A stretch of 64,000 nt of DNA from Sphingobacteriales bacterium (GCA_016721245.1 JADKIQ010000003.1:371635-435634), one strand, 5' to 3'; numbered from the stretch's first letter, positions 26,347 to 35,869 are shown. Notes: generated from the letters alone by a model not told the origin. Numbers and translations are program-made.

Positions 26347-29300
26347 ATGAACAAACAATACAAACAGGTAAATGCCGTTGTCGGCTTTATTGTTTTTGCA
26401 ATTTCACTCTGGCAGTACACATCCACGTTAGAATCAGCAGGTAGTTTATGGGATTGCGGAGAATTCGCATCTTGTGTATATAAGTTACAGGTAGCTCACC
26501 CGCCGGGGGCACCACTTTTCATGCTCTTAGGCAGAATTTTCACCCTCTTCAATCCTCATAATCCTGTGATTATGGTCAACTTCCTGTCTGGTTTGATGAC
26601 GGCAGGTGCTGTTATATTCCTGTATTTTGTAATTGCCATGATAGCGAAGAACCTGATTGCAAGAGAAGGCGAAGAGTTAACTACAGGTGATGTTGTTGCT
26701 ATTGTTGGTTCAGCAGCGGTGGGTGCACTGGCTTGTTCTTTTTCCGATACCATGTGGTTTTCAGCAGTAGAAGGCGAGGTATACGCATCTTCCATGTTCT
26801 TTATTTCAATTGTATTGTGGGCGGTAATGAAATGGAACGAAGAAGCAGATAAACCGCACGGAAACCGATGGCTGGTGTTTGCAGCCTACATGATTGGAGT
26901 TTCCTTAGGAGTTCACTTGTTATCATTGCTGGTTATTCCGGTAGCCGTATTGATTTATTATTTCAAAAAATTCAAACCAAGCACATTAGGTTTTATTATA
27001 GCTTTTGTGGTAGGGTTTATATGTCTGGGAATAGTGCAGATAGGCGTAGTACAAAGTGCATTAAAAATTGCCGGAAATATTGAATACTTTTTTGTGAATG
27101 GCTTAGGAATGCCGTTTAACATAGGTTTTGTTTTTGCCTGGGTATTGTTGTTTGCTATCTTAGCTTTCCTGATTTATTATTCACACAAGATTAAACATGC
27201 CGATTTACAATTGTTTGCAGTATGTTTTCTGGTAATTTTTATAGGATTCTCCTCTTATGTAATGGTGCCCATCCGTGCGGCTGCAAATCCACCGATTAAT
27301 ATGAACGCACCGAAAGATGCCTTTAGTTTATTGTCTTACTTAAACCGTGAGCAATACGGAACCAGAGCTTTGGTGAAAGGCCCCTTGTTTGATGCACAGC
27401 CTACGGGTTATAAAAGCACCGGAAAGGATTATTACCCGGATGCTAAAACCAAACGCTATGAAGTAAAAGGCGAAAAAATTGAGTACACTTACAATGCGGA
27501 AGACGAAATGATATTCCCGCGTATGGGACCCACCAACGATGGTGAAAGTGCGCAGGCATTATTTCAATACTGGACGGGCTTGCAAGGCAAACCAACGTTT
27601 GCTGATAACTTAAAATATTTCTTCCATTATCAGCTGCGTTATATGTACTGGCGTTATTTTCTCTGGAACTTTGCAGGAAGACAAGATGATTTGCAGGGAA
27701 CACCCGGCAATGAACGTATGAACGGTGACTGGTTAAGCGGTATTCCGTTTGTAGATAATTTACATTTAGGTGGTACACAGGAAGGCTTGCCGGAGCAGAT
27801 TCTAAATCAGAAAGCGCGCAATAAATTTTACATGTTGCCATTATTACTGGGTATCATTGGTTTGGTATATATGTACAATAAGAACAAACAATACACCCTT
27901 ATTTTCGGGTTGTTATTTCTGGTAACCGGTATTGCGTTGATTGTCTACATGAATCAGCCGCCGCGTGAACCACGTGAACGGGATTACGGTTCCGTAGGTT
28001 CCTTCTATGCATTCTGCATTTGGATAGGATTGGCCGTATTAGCCATCTATGATTATCTGAGAAAGAAATTACCGGCAGTTCCGGTGGCGGTAGCAGCTAC
28101 AATCTTCTGTCTGGTTGTGCCATATATCATGGGCAAAGCAGGCTGGGATGACCACAATCGTCATGGTCGTTTTATGGCGCGTGATTTTGCAAACAATTAT
28201 CTGCAAAGTTGTCCGCAGAATGCCATCCTGTTTACACAGGGCGATAATGATACTTATCCGTTGTGGTACGCACAGGAAGTGGAGGGTATCAGAACAGACG
28301 TCAGAATTGTCAATCTAAGTTTATTAGGTGTAGATTGGTACATAGACTTCCTGCGTCATGCAGAAAACAAATCCGGTCCTGTACCTTTCTATAAAGATTT
28401 TACATCGGATAAATATCGCGGTAACAACAGAGATATGATTCAGTTCAATGATCAGTCAGGTTTTGCGGATCCTAATCAGTATTATGATATACAGAATATC
28501 ATGACTTTTGTACTAAGCGATGATGCGCAGTTTAAAGCGACAACCAGCAGAGGAGAAGCGGTAAATTATTTGCCAACTACCAAACTGAAATTAAAAGTGG
28601 ATACAGCGGCAGTTGAGAAATACAACATAGTGCCGGAGCAGTTTAGAAGTAAAATGGTTAAAGAGATTACCTGGGATTTAAGCAAAACCAGAATCATCAA
28701 ATACGATTTGGCGATGCTGGCTATGATTGCTGCTGCAGACTGGAGCAGACCTATCTGTTTCTCGAATACGGTTGACGGAGAGTATTATAATGGACTGGAA
28801 AAATACCTGGTACAGGAAGGTCAAATCATGCGTTTAGTGCCATGCCGCTTTGAGGAGAATCAGAGAGGATATTATGCCATGAACACACAAAAGAGTTTTG
28901 ATATCGTTACACAGAAATTCAAATACGGTGGTTTGGGCGAGCGCGAAATGTTTGTGGATGAAAACTCTTCCCGAATTATGAATACACTGAAAAGTGTTCA
29001 TTTCAGCATTGCGGATGATTTAATCAGAAACAACAGAAAAGAAGATGCGGTGAAAGTGCTGGAACAGGCAAGAAAGGAATTCCAGTATGTAAATGCACCT
29101 TATTATTCACCGAATAACCGTTTCTTTAATATTCTGAGTGTGCAGTGGATTGATTTATATTACCGTGCGGATGCAGGTGCAAAAGCAAAACCTATCAAAG
29201 ACTTATTTATTAAGGATTTGAAAGATTGTATCCGATTCTATAATTTACCAAATGATTTTGCTGCCTTGTATTCTAATGAAAAGAAATCGGCTGAAGAACT

Positions 29301-29439
29301 GGTGAAACGTATGGATATGCTGGCAATCATGTACAAAGACGCAGAATTTAAGAAACAATTATATGATGCTTTTCCTGGATTGGTACAAACTTCGACATTG
29401 GATCCAACGCAACCGGTTCCTATGCAGGTGTTTAGGTAG
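26347..29439 (+). CDS. DUF2723 membrane protein (TMEM260/O-mannosyltransferase-like)
   Basis: A 1030-residue protein with about a dozen membrane helices in residues ~10-600 and a soluble C-terminal part (~620-1030). The N-terminus has the DUF2723 signature: SLWDCGEFASCVYKLQVAHP, then a PGAPLFMLLGR loop; an acidic residue in the first loop resembles GT-C glycosyltransferases. PREPRERDYGS and FTQGDNDTYPLWY are also typical. Animal TMEM260 is a protein O-mannosyltransferase of this family, so a lipid-linked-sugar-dependent protein glycosyltransferase in the inner membrane is likely, but the sugar and acceptor are not known. Confidence 0.87.
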   Translation: MNKQYKQVNAVVGFIVFAISLWQYTSTLESAGSLWDCGEFASCVYKLQVAHPPGAPLFMLLGRIFTLFNPHNPVIMVNFLSGLMTAGAVIFLYFVIAMIAKNLIAREGEELTTGDVVAIVGSAAVGALACSFSDTMWFSAVEGEVYASSMFFISIVLWAVMKWNEEADKPHGNRWLVFAAYMIGVSLGVHLLSLLVIPVAVLIYYFKKFKPSTLGFIIAFVVGFICLGIVQIGVVQSALKIAGNIEYFFVNGLGMPFNIGFVFAWVLLFAILAFLIYYSHKIKHADLQLFAVCFLVIFIGFSSYVMVPIRAAANPPINMNAPKDAFSLLSYLNREQYGTRALVKGPLFDAQPTGYKSTGKDYYPDAKTKRYEVKGEKIEYTYNAEDEMIFPRMGPTNDGESAQALFQYWTGLQGKPTFADNLKYFFHYQLRYMYWRYFLWNFAGRQDDLQGTPGNERMNGDWLSGIPFVDNLHLGGTQEGLPEQILNQKARNKFYMLPLLLGIIGLVYMYNKNKQYTLIFGLLFLVTGIALIVYMNQPPREPRERDYGSVGSFYAFCIWIGLAVLAIYDYLRKKLPAVPVAVAATIFCLVVPYIMGKAGWDDHNRHGRFMARDFANNYLQSCPQNAILFTQGDNDTYPLWYAQEVEGIRTDVRIVNLSLLGVDWYIDFLRHAENKSGPVPFYKDFTSDKYRGNNRDMIQFNDQSGFADPNQYYDIQNIMTFVLSDDAQFKATTSRGEAVNYLPTTKLKLKVDTAAVEKYNIVPEQFRSKMVKEITWDLSKTRIIKYDLAMLAMIAAADWSRPICFSNTVDGEYYNGLEKYLVQEGQIMRLVPCRFEENQRGYYAMNTQKSFDIVTQKFKYGGLGEREMFVDENSSRIMNTLKSVHFSIADDLIRNNRKEDAVKVLEQARKEFQYVNAPYYSPNNRFFNILSVQWIDLYYRADAGAKAKPIKDLFIKDLKDCIRFYNLPNDFAALYSNEKKSAEELVKRMDMLAIMYKDAEFKKQLYDAFPGLVQTSTLDPTQPVPMQVFR

Positions 29440-29492
29440 TATGAAATGTTAAATTATTTTATTACATTTGATTTAACTAAAAATTAGAAAAT

Positions 29493-29873
29493 ATGGGAAT
29501 GTTAAAAGAATTTAAAGAGTTTGCCATGAAAGGCAACGTAGTTGACCTTGCAGTCGGTGTTATCATCGGTGGAGCTTTTGGTAAAATTGTAAGCTCATTT
29601 ATTGATGATGTAATTACACCGTTGTTGTTGTCTCCGGCATTAAAGGCAGCTAATTTGTCCAAAATTGAAGAATTAACCATTTTTGGAGGCGTGAAATACG
29701 GAATGTTTCTTTCGGCCGTAATCAATTTTATCATTGTTGCTTTTGTTCTTTTCTTAATCATTAAAGGCATGAATGCCACTAAAAAGAAAGAAGCTGAAGC
29801 TCCTGCAGCACCTGCGCCACCACCAGCACAGGAAGTATTGCTTACTGAGATCAGAGATTTATTAAAGAAATAA
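29493..29873 (+). CDS. mscL: Large-conductance mechanosensitive channel
   Basis: A 126-residue inner-membrane channel that opens under membrane tension during hypo-osmotic shock. It has the N-terminal amphipathic helix (MLKEFKEFAMKGN), TM1 VVDLAVGVIIGGAFGKIV, a periplasmic loop, TM2 (~75-98) and a C-terminal helix after an Ala/Pro linker. Length matches the family. A strong terminator follows, so it ends a transcription unit. Confidence 0.97.
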   Translation: MGMLKEFKEFAMKGNVVDLAVGVIIGGAFGKIVSSFIDDVITPLLLSPALKAANLSKIEELTIFGGVKYGMFLSAVINFIIVAFVLFLIIKGMNATKKKEAEAPAAPAPPPAQEVLLTEIRDLLKK

Positions 29874-29908
29874 GTTCGCAAACCCCAATTGGTCTAGAAC
29901 TATCTTGG

Positions 29909-29938
29909 GCTGCTCCGAAAGGAGCAGCTTTTTTATTT
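29909..29938 (+). terminator. Intrinsic terminator after mscL
   Basis: GCTGCTCC and GGAGCAGC form an 8-bp GC-rich stem closed by a GAAA tetraloop, followed by six T and further T-rich sequence. Confidence 0.93.
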
Positions 29939-29990
29939 TAGTAAACAGCTTTTTCTATTAATCTTGTATCTTGCATCCATAAATCTATTC

Positions 29991-30740
29991 GTGAAACAAC
30001 AACTTATTGCAGGCAGAAATCCGGTTTTGGAATTACTACAATCTGATAAAGAAGTAGAAAAAGTGCTATTGTCAAAAAATGCCACCGGCGATGTGGTGAA
30101 GCAGATTATCCAATTATGCCGCGATAAAGAAGTCTACTATCAGTTTGTACCTGAGGTTAAGATAAATTCCTTGTCAAGAGCAAACCATCAGGGTGTGTTG
30201 GCCTTTACCGCCTTAATAGAATATCAGGAAGTACAAAAAATTATAGATTTTGTCTTTGCAAAAGGAGAAGATCCTTTGTTGCTGATTTTAGAGAATGTGA
30301 CGGATGTGAGAAATCTGGGTGCACTGGCCAGAACAGCTTTAGGGCTTGGGGTGCATGCTATCATTTTTCCAAAGAAAGAAAGTGCGGCGGTGAATGATGT
30401 AGCGATGAAAATTTCTGCTGGTGCTTTATTGAAAATTCCCGTTTGCAGAGTGGATAATATTATTGCCACCATAAAAGATATCAAAAATAATGGCATCAAG
30501 CTGATTGGTTTAGATGGTACTGCAGATAAGTTTATACACGAGGTGAATACTAAAATGCCGCTGGCGATTGTGGCCGGTTCGGAAGATGAGGGTATCTCTA
30601 ATCCTGTTATACGGCTGATAGACGAACTGGTGAAATTACCGATGAATACAGAACTGGAATCTTATAATGTTTCCGTAGCTACCGCAATGGCCTTATATGA
30701 AGTGAAGAGAAGGTTAACACAAAGCAATGGCCTTATATGA
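29991..30740 (+). CDS. rlmB: SPOUT RNA 2'-O-methyltransferase, RlmB/TrmH type
   Basis: About 250 residues. The GTG at 29991 (VKQQLIAGRNPVLELL) is preferred because this is the usual family start; a TTG at 29964 would add nine residues. An N-terminal substrate-binding domain is followed by the SPOUT knot: ILENVTDVRNLGALARTA, then IVAGSEDEGISNPV and LPMNTELESYNVSVATAMAL. The family methylates a ribose in 23S rRNA (G2251 in E. coli) using SAM. The last few residues (TQSNGLI) are shaped by a 23-base direct duplication covering the stop region, so the native C-terminus may differ. Confidence 0.9.
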   Translation: MKQQLIAGRNPVLELLQSDKEVEKVLLSKNATGDVVKQIIQLCRDKEVYYQFVPEVKINSLSRANHQGVLAFTALIEYQEVQKIIDFVFAKGEDPLLLILENVTDVRNLGALARTALGLGVHAIIFPKKESAAVNDVAMKISAGALLKIPVCRVDNIIATIKDIKNNGIKLIGLDGTADKFIHEVNTKMPLAIVAGSEDEGISNPVIRLIDELVKLPMNTELESYNVSVATAMALYEVKRRLTQSNGLI

Positions 30741-30746
30741 AGTGAA
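30684..30746 (+). repeat. 23-bp direct repeat across the rlmB stop
   Basis: Bases 30684-30706 (gcaatggccttatatgaagt...) recur exactly at 30724-30746, a 40-base period. The first copy encodes AMALYEV; the second supplies the stop codon. Confidence 0.9.
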
Positions 30747-31128
30747 CCGGCAGAAATCGGTTTAGAAATAAACCGCGTTGATAATTTTTCTTGGTTTGGG
30801 ACAATTATGACCTTTGTAATATTTACTTACATAAACATTACTGCCGGATCTTTTATTTCTTTTGCTTTTCGCAAATGAATCAAAAGAAGATAAAGTGAAA
30901 ACCAAGCACAGTATAAATAAAATATAACCTCTCATAATCAAATGTATTTTGATGAAAGGGTGTTTAATTTCTACGACTTTAGGGATATGTTTACATTCAG
31001 TAAGAATGCCAAGTAAAGATAAACACTTTGTAAGGTTTTGTCAAACACGTAAATGTTAAGAAACTACAAAATTGGATGACTTCGACCTTTTTAACATGAA
31101 TTTAGTAGTGTTTGCTTAGTAATTTATT
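30747..31128. other. Intergenic stretch with no recognised gene
   Basis: About 380 bases of AT-rich DNA between rlmB and a minus-strand hypothetical gene. It holds a weak inverted repeat (TTCTTTTG at 30857-30864 and CAAAAGAA at 30881-30888) and a 24-codon open frame at 30942-31016 with no supporting signal. Nothing else is recognised. Confidence 0.6.
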
Positions 31129-31473
31129 TTAGACTTGTTTTCTTTTAAATTCATCTAAATAATCAAAAAATTTATCAAATGCCTTCTCTTCATCACCATT
31201 ACATTCAATTAGTAAAATACTATATATTGTGCAGCGCTCGGAACCAGTTTTAACTTTGTTATGAATCCAATTCCAAAACTGCTCAATATCTTGTTCTCCT
31301 TGATGATACATGTTATTTCTATACGGAATCGCCAAATAACCATTTATATAATTGAGGAGAGAGGATATAGATTTAGACGTTAGTAGGAGATCAGGTCTTC
31401 GTTTAATTAAATCAAGTAATTCGTATATCTTACATGCTTCAATAACTTTAATATCAGAATTCTCATTTAGCAT
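31129..31473 (-). CDS. Hypothetical protein, 114 residues
   Basis: A small acidic, mostly helical cytoplasmic protein without signal peptide or membrane helix. The pattern QFWNWIHNKV in the middle and FFDYLDEFKRK at the C-terminus is reminiscent of small immunity-type proteins, but I do not recognise the family. It lies alone between rlmB and pyk on the pyk strand, in a more AT-rich stretch than its neighbours, so it may be a recent arrival. Confidence 0.6.
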   Translation of the reverse strand: MLNENSDIKVIEACKIYELLDLIKRRPDLLLTSKSISSLLNYINGYLAIPYRNNMYHQGEQDIEQFWNWIHNKVKTGSERCTIYSILLIECNGDEEKAFDKFFDYLDEFKRKQV

Positions 31474-31520
31474 TTTTATATGTTTTTAAAGTCTTGATTC
31501 CTGATTCTTGGCTCTTTAAT

Positions 31521-32951
31521 CTATTTTATCTTACTAATCTTCACCATATTCGTTCTGCCGCGGCCGGTAATCGGCATACTGGCCGTACTTACAATAATAT
31601 CACCGGAACTCACCACTTCTTCTTTTTTCAAAATGCCGATGATATCATCAATAGATTCATCGGTGCTGACAAATTTATTGTAGAAGAATACATCTACGCC
31701 CCAAACCAAACCCAGTTGATTTAGCAGATTTTTGTTGCTCGTGAAAATATGTATCGCAGCTTTCGGGCGGTTGCTGGCCAGCATAAAAGCAGTGTAACCG
31801 GAATATGTCATTCCGTTAATAGCTTTCGCTTCCACTTCAGAGGCAATCGTACAGGCATTGAAACAAATGGCATCCGACAGGAAGGTTTTAGATTCTTTGT
31901 TCGGCAACTGATGTTTGTGATAAATTTCATCTTCCTGCTCCGTTCGTCTGATAATTCTGTCGATGGTTTGAATAACCCTTGCCGGATTTTTTCCCACGGA
32001 CGTTTCCCCGCTCAGCATAATGGCATCGGCACCATCCAGCACACCATTCGCCACATCCGTAATTTCAGCTCGCGTCGGCCTCGACATATCAATCATGGAT
32101 TCCATCACCTGTGTGGCAATGATAACCGGTTTTGCATTCGCAATACATTTCAGAATAATGTTTTTCTGAATCAACGGCATTTCTTCCATCGCCACTTCCA
32201 CGCCCAAATCACCGCGCGCCACCATCACCGCATCCGTTGCTTTAATGATACTGTCGATATTGGCCACCGCTTCCGGCTTTTCAATTTTAGCAACAATCTT
32301 TAAAGAAGAATCATTTTGGTGAATAATATCTCTGAGCTCATTAATTTCTTTTGCGGTACGCACAAATGACAAAGCAATCCAATCAACCGGTTGTGTTAAG
32401 ATAAACGCCAAATCTGCCCGGTCTTTTTCCGTTAAACTGGGAAGTGAAATTTTAGTATTGGGTAAGTTAAAGCCTTTTTTGGAAGATAAAATTCCACCGG
32501 CAGTTACGGTGCAGCGGATTGATTTTTCACTCAGGATTTCTGCCACCTGTAATTCCAGTTTGCCATCGTCAATCAGAATATATTCGCCTACTCTTAAATC
32601 TTTTGCAAGGTATTCGTAGGTGACGGAAATTAAATCTTTGGTTCCGATTACGTCCTCACAGGTTACTTTAATACTTTCACCTTCCACCAGTTCAATCGCA
32701 TTGTTCTGCATTAATCCGGTACGCAGTTTCGGTCCTTGTAAATCCGCCAGAATACTAACGTGTGCATTATACTCTTCGTTCAGTTTTACTATATGTTTGA
32801 TTACCTGTTCATGGTCGTCATGGCGCCCGTGAGAAAAATTCAGACGATACACATTCACACCGCTATGATACAATTCTACCAGTTTCTCGTAGCTGTTACT
32901 TGCTGGGCCGATTGTAGCAACTATTTTAGTTTTTCTTTTTTGATTGTTCAT
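31521..32951 (-). CDS. pyk: Pyruvate kinase
   Basis: A 476-residue glycolytic enzyme that makes pyruvate and ATP from phosphoenolpyruvate and ADP. The N-terminus KTKIVATIGPAS and YRLNFSHGRHDDH carries the substrate Arg and metal-binding Asn/Ser; IAKIEKPEAV holds the catalytic Lys and metal Glu; MVARGDLGVEV and a TRAEITDVANGVLDGADAIM-type segment with a LSGETS loop follow. The C-terminal allosteric domain ends GRTNMVKI. Its start overlaps the IPExxxVDY gene by 26 bases, so the two are co-transcribed. Confidence 0.97.
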   Translation of the reverse strand: MNNQKRKTKIVATIGPASNSYEKLVELYHSGVNVYRLNFSHGRHDDHEQVIKHIVKLNEEYNAHVSILADLQGPKLRTGLMQNNAIELVEGESIKVTCEDVIGTKDLISVTYEYLAKDLRVGEYILIDDGKLELQVAEILSEKSIRCTVTAGGILSSKKGFNLPNTKISLPSLTEKDRADLAFILTQPVDWIALSFVRTAKEINELRDIIHQNDSSLKIVAKIEKPEAVANIDSIIKATDAVMVARGDLGVEVAMEEMPLIQKNIILKCIANAKPVIIATQVMESMIDMSRPTRAEITDVANGVLDGADAIMLSGETSVGKNPARVIQTIDRIIRRTEQEDEIYHKHQLPNKESKTFLSDAICFNACTIASEVEAKAINGMTYSGYTAFMLASNRPKAAIHIFTSNKNLLNQLGLVWGVDVFFYNKFVSTDESIDDIIGILKKEEVVSSGDIIVSTASMPITGRGRTNMVKISKIK

Positions 32952-33375
32952 TAAAATGTCTGATTAATAAATTGTGTTTGGATTTCAGAGAATTTACTTC
33001 AATAGGCATTACAGATTGTACACCCGGGATTTTTGCCAGTGAAGCAGAAAACGCCTCTTTATCGAAATAGTCATCTTCTCCGTTTAATAAGAACAGGAAA
33101 TCAATATTTTTTAGTTCCGGAATCAGGATATTTCCGGTGTTTTTGTTTTGAATCAGTTCCAGTGTGTAAAAGTCAGCTTCATTTTTGTATTTGTAGGCAT
33201 TAAAATGTTTAGCTGCTTTTATCTGCGGACTATAAAATTCGATATCGTGCACCCGTTTTAAATTCCAGTTCAGGTATTGATTCAGATGCAGACACAAGCG
33301 ATAATCTTCCATGCTGGAGTTAATTCCCCAAATGGTAAAATCAAACGCAACATCTATAAATTGTCTTTTTGCCAT
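32926..33375 (-). CDS. IPExxxVDY-family protein
   Basis: A 149-residue protein directly upstream of, and overlapping, pyk. Position and size match the Bacteroidota IPExxxVDY family, which lies between acpP and pyk in many genomes of the phylum. Here the N-terminal segment FTIWGINSSMEDYRLCLHLN and the central FLFLLNGEDDYF are visible; the name-giving motif itself is not well preserved. Function is unknown; strict linkage to pyk and fatty-acid genes suggests a housekeeping role. Confidence 0.72.
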   Translation of the reverse strand: MAKRQFIDVAFDFTIWGINSSMEDYRLCLHLNQYLNWNLKRVHDIEFYSPQIKAAKHFNAYKYKNEADFYTLELIQNKNTGNILIPELKNIDFLFLLNGEDDYFDKEAFSASLAKIPGVQSVMPIEVNSLKSKHNLLIRHFNEQSKKKN

Positions 33376-33524
33376 ATAATAGGTTGCAATTTAAGGAAGG
33401 AATAGATGAAAAATCAGATGGTTTTTCAACATTTAACTTAAATCATTTTAAAGTAGTTGATTTTCAGGTAGTTGGTTGAAAATTAAATTTAACCTTCTTT
33501 TATACAGAATATCAAAAATTACCC

Positions 33525-33532
33525 TAATTTTG
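33525..33532 (+). promoter_or_regulatory. Putative -7 element for acpP
   Basis: TAATTTTG matches TAnnTTTG and lies 28 bases before the acpP ATG. No -33 box was recognised. Confidence 0.5.
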
Positions 33533-33560
33533 CACATCAATTTTATAAAATACATTGACT

Positions 33561-33794
33561 ATGTCAACCATTGCAGAGCGCGTAAAAAAGATTATCATTG
33601 AGAAACTAAGCGTAGAAGAAAGCGAAGTAACTCCTGAAGCAAGTTTCGAAAATGATTTGAAGGCGGATTCATTAGAAACAGTTGAACTTATAATGGAATT
33701 TGAAAAAGAATTCAATATTATAATTCCTGATGAACAAGCTGACAAAATAAAAACAGTAGGTGAAGCCATTGCTTATTTGGAAGCAAACGTGTAA
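33561..33794 (+). CDS. acpP: Acyl carrier protein
   Basis: A 77-residue acidic protein that carries acyl chains on phosphopantetheine during fatty-acid synthesis. The attachment Ser is S37 in KADSLETVEL. The ATG at 33561 (MSTIAERVKK) is chosen over an in-frame TTG two codons earlier because it matches the family start and length. The usual residue before the attachment DSL is Gly-Ala; here it is Lys-Ala, a minor variation. fabF follows after a likely attenuating terminator. Confidence 0.97.
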   Translation: MSTIAERVKKIIIEKLSVEESEVTPEASFENDLKADSLETVELIMEFEKEFNIIIPDEQADKIKTVGEAIAYLEANV

Positions 33795-33814
33795 CTTAAT
33801 TTTTTATTCAGATA

Positions 33815-33843
33815 AAATGGAGAACCTCATTCTTCATTTTTTT
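33815..33843 (+). terminator. Terminator/attenuator between acpP and fabF
   Basis: An 11-bp stem with one G-U pair (33815-33825 with 33831-33841, loop CCTCA) runs into a T tract. It sits between two genes that are otherwise likely co-transcribed, so it may let acpP be made in excess over fabF. Confidence 0.6.
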
Positions 33844-33869
33844 GTATTTTAATGCAATAAAATAAGCCT

Positions 33870-35129
33870 ATGAAGTTTAATCGTGTAGTGGTAACAGGCG
33901 TCGGTGCCATTACACCCGTAGGAAATTCAGCTCCTTTGTTCTGGAAGCATCTGACAGACGGAGTAAGCGGCGCAGCCAACATCACCCAATTTGATACTAC
34001 ACAATTTCGCACCAAATTTGCCTGCATAGTCAAAGATTTTCAGCCGGATAATTTTTTCGATAAAAAAGAACTCAAAAAGCTGGATGCATTTGGCCAGTAT
34101 GCCATGCTGACTGCTGAAGAAGCTATTAAAGATGCGGCACTTTTGGATTTTACAGAACTGAATAAAAAGCGCGTTGGAGTCTTGTTTACTTCCGGTTTTG
34201 GAGGAGTGCAGACTTTTCAGGAAGAACTGTTTCAATATTTTCAGAATGGCAGAAATCCGAGATATTTCAGTCCGTTCTTTGTGCCGCGTACCTTGCTGGA
34301 TATTGTAGGTGGCGGCATTTCTATAAAATACGGATTTAAGGGAATGAATTTTTCGGTTGTGGCTGCCTGTGCAAGCTCCACCATTACCCTGATTGATGCC
34401 ATGAATTATATTCGTCTGGGAAAAGCAGATGTGTTGATTGTCGGCGGTTCGGAAGCATCCATAACGGAAGTGGCCATCGGTGCTTTTGGCGCGATGAAGG
34501 CATTATCGGAAAGAAATGACGATCCATTAACAGCTTCCCGCCCATTCGATTTACACCGCGATGGTTTTGTGATGGGAGAAGGCAGTGGCTGTATCGTATT
34601 AGAAAGCCTGGAACATGCACAAAAACGCGGTGCAAAGATATATGCGGAATTAGCCGGCGGAGCGATGAACGCCGATGCATACCACATAACAGCACCACAG
34701 CCGGAAGGTGAGAGCGTGGTGGAGGTGATGCAGGAAGCTCTGCAAGATGCTAATACCACTTTAGAAGAAATTGATTATATAAATGTGCACGGAACATCTA
34801 CACCTTTGGGCGATATTGCCGAAGTGAAAGCCATACAACAACTGTTTGGAGAACACGCGTATCATCTGAACATAAGCGCAACGAAATCTATGACCGGTCA
34901 TTTGATGGGTGCAGCAGGTATTGTGGAGGCTATTGCTTCCGTGATGGCCATTCAGGATAATATGGTTCCGCCAACTATAAATCATATTACTGATGATCCG
35001 GCTTTTGATGCTAAATTAAATTTTACGTTTAATAAGGCACAGGCACGAAAAGTAAATGCAGTGTTGTCCAATAATTTCGGTTTTGGCGGACATAATGCTT
35101 CTGTAATTTTTAAACGGTTTATCGATTAA
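33870..35129 (+). CDS. fabF: 3-oxoacyl-ACP synthase II
   Basis: A 419-residue beta-ketoacyl-ACP synthase that extends acyl chains with malonyl-ACP. The catalytic triad is visible: C167 in VAACASS, His in NVHGTSTPLGD and His in KSMTGHLMGAAG. The C-terminal NNFGFGGHNAS is typical. Gene order acpP-fabF-rnc is a conserved cluster. Confidence 0.97.
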   Translation: MKFNRVVVTGVGAITPVGNSAPLFWKHLTDGVSGAANITQFDTTQFRTKFACIVKDFQPDNFFDKKELKKLDAFGQYAMLTAEEAIKDAALLDFTELNKKRVGVLFTSGFGGVQTFQEELFQYFQNGRNPRYFSPFFVPRTLLDIVGGGISIKYGFKGMNFSVVAACASSTITLIDAMNYIRLGKADVLIVGGSEASITEVAIGAFGAMKALSERNDDPLTASRPFDLHRDGFVMGEGSGCIVLESLEHAQKRGAKIYAELAGGAMNADAYHITAPQPEGESVVEVMQEALQDANTTLEEIDYINVHGTSTPLGDIAEVKAIQQLFGEHAYHLNISATKSMTGHLMGAAGIVEAIASVMAIQDNMVPPTINHITDDPAFDAKLNFTFNKAQARKVNAVLSNNFGFGGHNASVIFKRFID

Positions 35130-35146
35130 CAGCACAAATTATTTTT

Positions 35147-35869
35147 ATGTTTTCCTTTTTCAAGAAACTATTTTCCCCGCACAAACAACAAGAAGCAACA
35201 TTTCTTTTTAAGGATATTTATGAATATGTGAACATGTATCCCGTTACTTCAGAAGAGCATTATATCCGTGCGTTGACACATTCATCTTTCACCAAAAAAA
35301 TTGAAGAAAAGAATGAGCGTCTGGAGTTTTTGGGAGATGCGGTCATTAATTTTTGTGTGGCGGAAGCCTTGTATTACAGAATGGAAAAAAAAGATGAAGG
35401 TACCCTGACAAAAGCCAGAGCTTCCATTGTAAATCGAAAAAACCTAAACAGAGTAGGTATTGAAATCGGAATACCAAAATATTTGCGGCATAAATTATCT
35501 GAAAAGCAATTGTATGAAGCGCCCGATATGATTGGCAATGCGTTTGAAGCCTTGATGGGAGCTTACTTTTTGGATTATGGTATGCATGATATGGAAGTAC
35601 TGATTGGAAAATTGCTGATGCATGATTTCGACGCGGAGAATTTTCATAAAAAGATTTCCGATTCCAAAAGTTATTTGATTGAATGGATACAATCGCAAAA
35701 GAAACAGATTGCTTTTGTGCATCATACGGCACCCAATGAAACAGGCATATTTTCCGTAACCTTAAAAATTGACGGTGAAGACAGAGCAAATGGTTCCGGG
35801 AAAAATAAAAAAGAAGCTGAACAAGATGCTTGTATGAATGCGATTAAGTTATTGGAATTGGATGTCTAA
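35147..35869 (+). CDS. rnc: Ribonuclease III
   Basis: A 240-residue double-strand-specific RNase that matures rRNA and some mRNAs. The RNase III signature NERLEFLGDAVINF (~53-66) and the second acidic site PDMIGNAFEALMGA are present, followed by a C-terminal dsRNA-binding domain (~170-236) ending GSGKNKKEAEQDACMNAIKLL. It ends 16 bases from the convergent efflux adaptor gene. Confidence 0.97.
   Translation: MFSFFKKLFSPHKQQEATFLFKDIYEYVNMYPVTSEEHYIRALTHSSFTKKIEEKNERLEFLGDAVINFCVAEALYYRMEKKDEGTLTKARASIVNRKNLNRVGIEIGIPKYLRHKLSEKQLYEAPDMIGNAFEALMGAYFLDYGMHDMEVLIGKLLMHDFDAENFHKKISDSKSYLIEWIQSQKKQIAFVHHTAPNETGIFSVTLKIDGEDRANGSGKNKKEAEQDACMNAIKLLELDV

Noticed and set aside
30942..31016. 24-codon open frame in the rlmB-pyk gap
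   Set aside because: No start signal, no homology seen, and length expected by chance in AT-rich DNA.
31749..32303. 184-residue open frame on the plus strand inside pyk
   Set aside because: It is antisense to a clear pyruvate kinase, His/Arg/Phe-rich as expected for a shadow frame, and matches no family.
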